39,575 bases of DNA from Neoconidiobolus thromboides FSU 785 (Eukaryota; Entomophthoromycota; Entomophthoromycetes; Entomophthorales; Neoconidiobolaceae). The notes under the pieces are model-generated. The model worked only from the letters and a program-made list of their open reading frames with translations, was not told the origin of the DNA and did no database searches. This document shows, piece after piece, positions 32,712-39,575 of the stretch (positions are counted from its first letter, which is position 1; each line of letters starts with the position of its first letter). Made by a program: the position numbers and the translations under genes. The DNA lies in the NCBI GenBank assembly GCA_025603075.1, contig MU626434.1, positions 1 through 39,575 on the forward strand. The letters are read 5' to 3'.

Positions 32712-32990
32712 TATCTTTCCTATGATATCACAAGCTAGAATAATACATTTAGTGTCAATTCATCTCATGTTTTTCTAGAAAAAAAGAATAAACTTAATCC
32801 TTCCATGATTTGATTGATTTCTAAAACTGTTCAATTTACGATATGTCATAGTTCTTTTTGAAAATAGCCAACCTTTGCTGTTATTCTTAGAAATTGAAAT
32901 AAAACGAATTCTTAACAAATATATTTGGTTTTAACGAAAATATACTAAATTTAATTCATTTAATGTAAATATTTATATTAATTTAACAGA

Positions 32991-33734
32991 TTAAAGTAAA
33001 GAGTATAAAACAGTGGCAAGTAATAAGGCTGGGGAGCCATATACTAAAGATGAGGAACTACCTTTTGCACCATCTTTACCAGCACTCTTAGCAAGAACTT
33101 TGAAAGCTGGTGGTGGGTATTTAGGGTCTTTAGGATCAGTCCAGTTGAGCCATTGGTTATTTTCACATAACTGAGAAGCTCTGAAGTAAAGGGTAGAATT
33201 TGCTTCTTTTGGTAAAGCAGAAAGAGATGGAAGTTTGAAAGAGATAGGGAAATCAAGGAAAAGATCAGCAGGTACTTTACCTCCTGAATAGATAATCTTA
33301 GTGACTGGACCTTTCTTTTCAACTGGTTTAGTTTCATCTTTCTTATCAGTAGGTTTAGGATCATCTTTCTTATCAGTGGTTTTTGTGGCATCCTTAGTTT
33401 CGGATGATTTGACTTCAGTTGTTTTGATCTCATCCTTCTTTCCTTCAGTACTATCGCCATGTCTTCTTTCTAATTTCTTTTCGACTGGGGCAGTTACAAG
33501 CTCAGTAGACCAACCATTAACATAACCAGCAGAAAAAGGAGTTTTGAGATCAATGAGGACTTGATCAAACTCAATTACTAATTTAACAGTGCTGGAACCA
33601 TCACAACCATGGGGAATACGAAGATTAGCGCTTTGGTAACCTTCTTCAACACCCTCTTTTGGAGATACAGTAACGTGGGAGTTGACTAAGAATGGAAGTA
33701 AAGTAGCAGCAAGAGTAGCAAAAGTAAATTTCAT
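32991..33734 (-). CDS. Secreted GPI-anchored DUF1775 (YcnI-like) protein, copy 2
   Basis: 247 residues, single exon, same architecture as copy 1: signal peptide MKFTFATLAATLLPFLVNS, mature N-terminal His20 (HVTVSPKEGVEEGYQS), LRIPHGCDGSSTVKLVIEFD, a low-complexity insert, FLDFPISFKLPSLSALP, and ASQLCENNQWLNWTDPKDP, nearly identical to copy 1 in that last block. The insert (~residues 95-150) is longer and consists of Lys/Thr/Asp repeats (DKKDDPKPTDKKDETKP). GKDGAKGSSSSLVYG and a hydrophobic tail form the GPI signal. Same strand as copy 1 with 346 bp between them, so a head-to-tail duplication. Probably an extracellular or cell-wall protein binding copper or another ligand. The copper role comes from bacterial homologues and is not shown here. 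Confidence 0.85.
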   Translation of the reverse strand: MKFTFATLAATLLPFLVNSHVTVSPKEGVEEGYQSANLRIPHGCDGSSTVKLVIEFDQVLIDLKTPFSAGYVNGWSTELVTAPVEKKLERRHGDSTEGKKDEIKTTEVKSSETKDATKTTDKKDDPKPTDKKDETKPVEKKGPVTKIIYSGGKVPADLFLDFPISFKLPSLSALPKEANSTLYFRASQLCENNQWLNWTDPKDPKYPPPAFKVLAKSAGKDGAKGSSSSLVYGSPALLLATVLYSLL

Positions 33735-33795
33735 TATGTAAGAAATATATGAGAGTCCTAGTAAAAAGGTGAGGTAAAGTGGATCGATCTAGTTT

Positions 33796-33804
33796 CTATT
33801 TATA
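33796..33804 (-). promoter_or_regulatory. TATA box of DUF1775 copy 2
   Basis: Minus-strand TATAAATAG lies 62-70 bp upstream of the ATG at 33734. Confidence 0.6.
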
Positions 33805-34533
33805 CTTTTCAGAACTAGTAACATGGGTTACAGTTTTGTTTGTGTTAATTTAAATGTTCTATACTTTTTTAAATAAATAAAAATTCTAAATTTAGTAAGC
33901 TTCTGGCACCTTCTTTTTGAACCAATTTATTCTTCGCTTCTTATTAACCCACTTTGTAAAATTAATTACCCTGATTTAATCAACCTTTTATGGGCCTATG
34001 TATCAAGTTTGTAGTAGTATAAGCTATCATAACTACGTTATTTATACTATTTGCCATATTTTGAATGCTATGTGAAATAGTATTGTATTTATAATTAGAT
34101 ATTACATTTCTCAAGTTGATTTATAAACAAGATTAGAAAATATTAGAAAAATATTTAGAATTTTTTCTTCTTAAATTAGCATCAGTCATTCTTCACAATC
34201 AATTAGTAGAAGCATTATTCCTTCGAGAAAGTTCCAATCAAATTTCTTTAACTATTCTACATTGATCTTGGTTAATATATAGTATTAAAAAAAATTATAT
34301 GTAAATCTCTTAATTATCCTTTATTTGATTTTGAAATCATGGGGTTTATATGTGACCTTCTAGAAGGATTTTTAAGAAAAAAGAACGGATCATTCAACTA
34401 AAATTATAATTCTAAGTACCCATCCTTGATTTATTCTTAAAGAAACCTTGAATAAATATAAATTTTTGTAAATTAAGTGGATACAAATTTACAATCATAT
34501 ATCCGATGTTAGTTTAGCATTCTCGAATGTACC

Positions 34534-34637
34534 ATATAAGGATGTATTTTTTTGTTTAAGAATTTTACTAACAATCTTTGCACTCAAATAGCCCTTGAAA
34601 AATAGAGAAGTAATGAAACTAAAAAACATCCCCATAT
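34534..34637 (+). mobile_element. TGGGGATGT MITE, copy 12
   Basis: ATATAAGGATGTATTTTT to ACATCCCCATAT, with the interior TTTGCACTCAAATAGCCCTTG (core AGCGCT mutated to AGCCCT). Confidence 0.8.
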
Positions 34638-35097
34638 ATTCAAATTAATTATTGTATGAGCCAAAAGTAATATATAAAATATCAAAGTATTAAGGGGTAT
34701 GCAACCTTTTTAGAAGCATTTGAGATATACCAGATAAATCGATTATTTTTTTCAAATTGGCATCTATAATCAAGAATTAAGAGTATGGAAAGAGTAGAAA
34801 CCTGGGAAATAACAATAAAATATAATGTTTAATAGTATTGTATATATTATTATTGCTTAGGTGGTATTAAAAGACCTTGGATAAATAAATTTATTTAACT
34901 TCGTGTAAGAGTTTACCATAGTTGCTTTTCTAAATTAATAATAAATATTTGGCAAAGTATAAAAACTAGCAGATTTTAAGTGTCAAAGCATACAAAGAAT
35001 AATAAACTAATATAACTAAACTATAATGTTTATAAATTAACGAAAAAAAATAATCCATAATTTTTTAGAATAAAACTATTGTTTATGTAATAAAATT

Positions 35098-35201
35098 ATA
35101 TGAGGATGTTTTTTTGGTTTCATCATTTTCTATCTTTTGGGCGCTATTTGAATGCAAAGATTGTTAGTAAAATTCTTAAACAAAAAAATACATCGTTATA
35201 T
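35098..35201 (-). mobile_element. TGGGGATGT MITE, copy 13
   Basis: ATATGAGGATGTTTTTTTGG to ACATCGTTATAT, with core GGGCGCTATTTGAATG. Confidence 0.8.
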
Positions 35202-35788
35202 ATATCAGTATAATAATTCTAGATTGATCATAAGTTATTTTGATACTTCGATTTTATTAAAGTTAACTTCAAAGATGTCAATTATTTATTTTATTTTTAA
35301 TTACTAAATATACATACTTTATTTTAAAAACTTACAGTGAATGTAAAGAATATTTTTATTGTGATTACAAAATATGTATATTGGTACCATAAATTGATTT
35401 TTACACAAAATTATTTGAAATAAACTATTTAACTGTAGTTATAAAATTTTATAAAAAAATATTTATTTTTTCAATATTTCTCGTTTTGTAATGATAACTT
35501 AATATTTTGCATTGTTTCTAATAAAACTAAAGTGTCAAAATAATTTATGAATAGTCTAGAAATATCATACTAATTTTTTTACTTAATTGTTTTTATTACA
35601 ATCATCATGATTTTTCAAAAAGTATAAGTTTCTATACTATCTAAATTACTAAAGTCTTTAATTTTAAAATCACTAGTTATTAATATTTAAATAAGCTTTG
35701 TAAATTTAATTCATTGTTTTTAAAAAACAACCCTTTATTTGAAGCTTTAAGAATCATGACATTTATATAATAGTAGTTTATAAATTTA

Positions 35789-35885
35789 ATAGGGGTGTTT
35801 TTTAATTTCATTACTTTTTCTATTTTCAAGTGTTATTTAGGTGGAGAGATTGTTAACAAAATTCTCAAAAAACACATCCCCATAT
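35789..35885 (-). mobile_element. TGGGGATGT MITE, copy 14
   Basis: ATAGGGGTGTTTTTTAATTTC to ACACATCCCCATAT, shortened to about 97 bp. Confidence 0.75.
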
Positions 35886-35987
35886 ATTTTGCTAGTTATT
35901 TAACCTTCATGATCTCTATCTTTAATTTTAAATCATAAGTTTTTACAAAAATTCGCACAACTTTTAATAGTATTAACTTATTATGGG

Positions 35988-36148
35988 TATAGTAAGAAAA
36001 GAATTTCAACAAACTAATAAAGATTTTCAACGTAAATTTCCTCAAAAGTGAACAAATAGGGAATTTTCATGTGCTATTTGATTTAGTTACTTTTGTTAAC
36101 TATAATTGAATTTTTTTCTCTAGTTTGTTAAAAAAATTTCTTACTATA
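35988..36148. repeat. 161 bp foldback (imperfect inverted repeat)
   Basis: TATAGTAAGAAAAGAATTTC at the left pairs with the reverse complement of GAAATTTCTTACTATA-type sequence at the right end (AAATTTCTTACTATA, ending 36148). Pairing continues inward (AACAAACTA with TAGTTTGTT; CAAAAGT..AAATAG with CTATTTG..ACTTTTG). It is unrelated in sequence to the TGGGGATGT family. Confidence 0.65.
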
Positions 36149-36262
36149 ACTATAATAGATTGAAAAATATAATAATTGTTTTTTGATTTTTTTTAAAAAT
36201 TACATGCCTAGGATGGTGTTAATTAAAAACATGATAGTAGTAATCGAATTTACTAGGAGTTA

Positions 36263-36660
36263 ATGGCAGCTTCTATAAATATTAATAAACCCAAAGGGGC
36301 CCTAACCAAGGATGATATACTTGGGTTTCTTAGACGATTTGAGTTTGATAGTGAAAAATGAGAATTCCCTAGCCAGGAAGGATCTCTACTCGGAAATGCA
36401 ATCCTAGGCTCATCTAGAGGTTATCTTTCAATATTAGTGATAGATTACTCAAATAGTACAAATTATGAAGAAATAGTTTAAACTAGAAAATGTGAGAAAT
36501 ATCATGGGATAAAAAGGAATTCGTGGTACCACTTCAAATGAATTTAAACACAATAGGGTTTATATTACTATTGGAAAAGCGACAAGCTCCCAAGAGATTC
36601 ACTAAAAATAAAGCACAATTGAGAAATCTAATAAAAGAGGGAGAAGGGTCTGGAAACTGA
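36263..36660 (+). pseudogene. Unidentified decayed coding sequence
   Basis: Less AT-rich than its surroundings. One frame starts MAASININKPKGALTKDDIL and runs on as GFLRRFEFDSEK, a stop at 36359, EFPSQEGSLLGNAILGSSRG then YLSILVIDYSNSTNYEEIV, a stop at 36479, and TRKCEKYHGIKRNSWYHFK. The adjacent +1 frame then carries MNLNTIGFILLLEKRQAPKR followed by FTKNKAQLRNLIKEGEGSGN to a stop at 36658. Three breaks in about 130 codons indicate a relic. I do not recognise the family. A retroelement gag or a host gene fragment are both possible. Confidence 0.5.
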
Positions 36661-37848
36661 GACTTTTAGATCTTTATTACTTGTTGTTAATCTACACATA
36701 GTACAGAGAGATCTGTTTTCCTATACTATTTATAAATTTAATAGATTGACGTACATCATGATTGTGTATAGATATATACAACTACTGATGTAGTATAAAA
36801 ATTATATGTTCAATTGAAATAAGTTTAAGCATCTACGTGCGAATCTTCCTTTCAAGCAATGTAGACTTAATATTCATAAAAATTAATTCTAGCGAAAACT
36901 ACTATTATTGGAAATTTTTACAAAATTATAATAAATATAAAATACATTGTAAAATTCAGTTATTATGAAATCAAAGATAACACATTGCTTTCTACAAATA
37001 AACTAACAATTTACTGAAAGTAATCAAGATAGACTACTAGAGGTTTGGTATATTTTTTATGTTATTATTTGGTGGTAACTTTTAATATGCATCTTGTTTG
37101 TTTTTGATTTACTGACTTCGTTATAAAAATTAAAACCTTATCAACATAAATAGAACTTTCGAAGTTTTTATGAATGTTTTAATCCTATTGATATATTTAA
37201 GTATCGTTAGAGTCTTTATTTTTTTACTATTTTCCACCTTATTCTTTAATATATTCTCCCTTAATTTTTTTTAGAGAATTCTGCTCTCATGGTTTAATAA
37301 TGGCCTTTTATTGGCTAACATTTTCCTTATTTAATTAAATTCTAATAGTTTAGACTCTTAATAAAATTATAATGCTGCCAAATAACTTTTAGAATTAGGA
37401 TTTAAACACACTAAAAACTCAATTAATTATATACAAAACATAAATGTAATAGTAAAGATTTGTATTTTTTGAGTAAATTTAAAATTTGCTATTAATAAAC
37501 AGAACAAGCTATCTTTTGATACGATTCTAGTTCAGATAAAAACAGGAGGCTTAATTAGAGACCAATAGAATATTCAAATAAAAGACAAGTTGTAACAAAA
37601 GTATTAATGGAAGAACTACGGGTCATGAGAAAAAAGTGTCCAACATAATACGAATACCTATCTATAACAGTTTTAAATATTAACTAGTCACGAAAATAAA
37701 CATAGTAATCCCAATTTAAATAATATAGTTTTAAAGTAAATATACCTTAAGAGGCTGAACGCGTATTGGTAAAATTTATAATTGACTATAATGTGATTAA
37801 TGAGCATAACTTTTTAAAAATATATGAAATAATATGTCAATAAAGAAG

Positions 37849-37856
37849 TATAAAAA
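37849..37856 (+). promoter_or_regulatory. TATA box of the sphingomyelinase-like gene
   Basis: TATAAAAA lies 71-78 bp upstream of the start codon at 37927. Confidence 0.55.
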
Positions 37857-37926
37857 GGAACTAAAAAAGATAAGACATAAATAAAAATTTAAAACAAATT
37901 TGTTATAAGTTTTGGTATTATCTACA

Positions 37927-39575
37927 ATGAAATTATACAATTACATTTTATTAGGTGGCTTGGCATTACATTCTAATGTCAGCTCTCAGAATATAGTTGA
38001 AGGGAGCACTGATCCTCAAGATTATTTGTTCAAGCTAAATAATCAGACTGAATTCATGAATTGGAGTAAGCAAGTAGAGCAGGCCGCCAAAGATATAGAG
38101 AGGAATGGAGGAAACAGTCGTATTGGGATATTTGATAAGGTATTAATGGTTTTATCTGGATTGTTTGTAGATGGAAAAGAAAAACTAAAATGTGAAGCAT
38201 GTAAAGTTGGCATAGGTGCTGGTGCACTAATCACTCATGTTCCATTTACTAAATCAGCAGTTATATCAGCAGTTGGTGAGATATGCCAAGTAGTTGCTAA
38301 ACAGCCAAAGTCGGTTTGTGAAGGAATCGCTCATTCTACTGGTTCTGAAGTTTATGATGTCTTATACTCAATTAATAGAGATGATCCTTATGTCCGTCAG
38401 GTTGCTTGTGTTTCATTAGGTAATTTGTGTCCGTTCCCAAATATACCAGTTACACCTTTATCTTTACCCTCAAAAAACGAAGCCCAAATCAAAGAAAAAG
38501 AGTCAAAAGATTTCAAATACGTATTGCATTTAAGTGATCTTCATTACGACCCAGACTATTTTGTTGGTGCTGAAGCTAATTGTAATAAACCAATTTGTTG
38601 CCAAAAGGACAGTAATAGTGATCTTAAAGATCAGACTGTCAAGAAACCAGCTGGAAAATGGGGTGACTATAAATGCGATGCTAATAAAGATTTATTACAG
38701 TCATTATTGAAAAATGCTGTAAAAGTAACTAGTGAATATCCTTTAGAAATGACTGTATTCACAGGTGACGTACCAGCCCATGATTTTTGGAAGGAGAGTG
38801 TTGAACGTACTGAAAGTGTGGAGAAAGGAGCATTCAATATATTAAGTAGTTACTTAATACCAAAGAAGAATAAGCTATATCCTACTATTGGTAATCATGA
38901 AGGAGTCCCAGTTAATCAGTTTATGGTAGATGGAAAATCAGACAAAAAGTTCTTAAGGTTGTATAACTTTTTGTCCCAACAGTGGAAAGAATGGTTACCA
39001 CAACAAGCTTTAAGTACTATTCAAAAAGGCGGATATTATTCAGTAGAACACAATAGTGATTTAAAAATAATATCCTTAAATAATAATTTGTGTTATATGT
39101 TTAATTTTCAATTATTCTTAGATCCCTCTAATTCAGATGTAAACAATATGCTAAAATGGTTTATTGGAGAATTAGACCAATCAGAAAAGAAAGGCCAAAA
39201 AGTGTATATAATTTCACACATTTCATCTGGTACTTCAGACTGCTTTAAGCATTGGTCATTACAATATAACTTGATTATTCAAAGATACTACTCAACCATT
39301 AGTGCACAATTCTTTGGACATGAACACTCTGATACTTTTGAAATTAATTATATCTCAAACAAGCCAAAAACTGTCGAGAACGCTATCTCTAATTCTTATT
39401 TAGCACCTTCTATGTCTACATTAGGTGGTCATAATCCATCCTTTAGAATTTACAAAGTAGATGCATCAAACTACAAAGTAGTTGATTATTTCCATTATTC
39501 TGCTGATTTGAAAGAAGCTTCAAAATGGACTAATGACATGGAATGGAAGTTGTTGTATACTGCTAGAGATACTTA
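37927..39575 (+). CDS. Acid sphingomyelinase-like phosphodiesterase, partial (3' end outside window)
   Basis: 549 codons are visible without an intron, and the frame is open at the window edge. It has a signal peptide (MKLYNYILLGGLALHSNVSS) and several N-glycosylation sites, so it is secreted or lysosomal/vacuolar. Order: a saposin-B domain starting with Cys89 and Cys92 (KCEACKVG) with ICQVVAKQPKSVCEG, then a calcineurin-like metallophosphoesterase. Metal and active-site motifs: SDLHYDPDY (Asp204, His206), TGDVPAHDFW (Asp281, His285), IGNHEGVP (Asn323, His324), SHISSG (His431), and GHEH (His465, His467). CNKPICC and KWGDYKCD are the usual disulfide-rich parts. Saposin plus phosphoesterase is the SMPD1 architecture, which cleaves sphingomyelin or related phosphosphingolipids to ceramide. 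In a fungus the substrate may be another phosphodiester. All metal ligands are present, so it is predicted to be active. Confidence 0.9.
   Translation, partial: MKLYNYILLGGLALHSNVSSQNIVEGSTDPQDYLFKLNNQTEFMNWSKQVEQAAKDIERNGGNSRIGIFDKVLMVLSGLFVDGKEKLKCEACKVGIGAGALITHVPFTKSAVISAVGEICQVVAKQPKSVCEGIAHSTGSEVYDVLYSINRDDPYVRQVACVSLGNLCPFPNIPVTPLSLPSKNEAQIKEKESKDFKYVLHLSDLHYDPDYFVGAEANCNKPICCQKDSNSDLKDQTVKKPAGKWGDYKCDANKDLLQSLLKNAVKVTSEYPLEMTVFTGDVPAHDFWKESVERTESVEKGAFNILSSYLIPKKNKLYPTIGNHEGVPVNQFMVDGKSDKKFLRLYNFLSQQWKEWLPQQALSTIQKGGYYSVEHNSDLKIISLNNNLCYMFNFQLFLDPSNSDVNNMLKWFIGELDQSEKKGQKVYIISHISSGTSDCFKHWSLQYNLIIQRYYSTISAQFFGHEHSDTFEINYISNKPKTVENAISNSYLAPSMSTLGGHNPSFRIYKVDASNYKVVDYFHYSADLKEASKWTNDMEWKLLYTARDT

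Larger units (their letters stand above)
33735..37926. other. 4.2 kb gene desert
   Basis: It contains three MITE copies, a 161 bp foldback and one relic (listed separately). The remaining stretches, 33810-34530, 34640-35095, 35205-35785 and 36665-37840, are AT-rich with stops in all frames and no recognised RNA gene. Confidence 0.6.

Noticed and set aside
33301-33525. 74-codon frame antisense to DUF1775 copy 2
   Set aside because: Its Ser/Phe/Val repeats merely mirror the Lys/Asp/Thr repeats of the real gene.

Overview
The window is AT-rich nuclear DNA from a fungus. The evidence is many short GT-AG introns (about 44-100 nt), a peroxisomal Fox2-type multifunctional beta-oxidation enzyme ending in SKL, GPI-anchored secreted proteins, a decayed Zn2Cys6 regulator, and lone genes separated by long AT-rich deserts. 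The mix (acid sphingomyelinase-type enzyme, EndoU, GPI-anchored DUF1775 proteins, very high AT) suggests an early-diverging lineage, perhaps Entomophthoromycotina/Zoopagomycota. That placement is inference; no ribosomal or other marker gene is present to settle it.

Layout. 1-2.6 kb is a repeat nest: three copies of a roughly 400-460 bp element with TGTGAAAT-type inverted ends (two of them facing each other as a near-perfect long hairpin) and six copies of a roughly 105 bp MITE. 2.9-12.6 kb is the gene-dense part: DNAJC17-like splicing cofactor (+), shortened COG3 Golgi tether subunit (-), a small mitochondrial-type protein (+), EndoU-type endoribonuclease (-), two convergent paralogous dolichyl-diphosphatases (+ and -), and a LETM1/Mdm38 mitochondrial inner-membrane protein (-). 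13.5-18.8 kb holds two central-metabolism genes, fructose-1,6-bisphosphatase and Fox2. 18.8-22 kb is a desert with a clear Zn2Cys6 transcription-factor relic. 22.2-26 kb is a full ABCB/MDR transporter (-). 26-33 kb is desert with MITEs, a 791 bp TIR element, an SH3-like lipid-anchored protein gene, a decayed unknown gene, and a tandem pair of GPI-anchored DUF1775 (YcnI-like) proteins. 33.7-37.9 kb is desert with MITEs, a 161 bp foldback and an unidentified relic. The window ends inside an acid sphingomyelinase-like gene.

The genes do not form one pathway. Two themes recur. First, local gene duplication: the PAP2 pair with identical intron positions, and the DUF1775 pair. Second, a TATA box about 50-80 bp upstream of the ATG in FBP1, FOX2, both DUF1775 genes and the sphingomyelinase gene. 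The strongest candidates for something new are the DUF1775 pair (mature proteins predicted to start with His, a presumed copper site, carried on a GPI-anchored stalk) and the abundant TGGGGATGT-ended MITE family together with its larger 791 bp relative.
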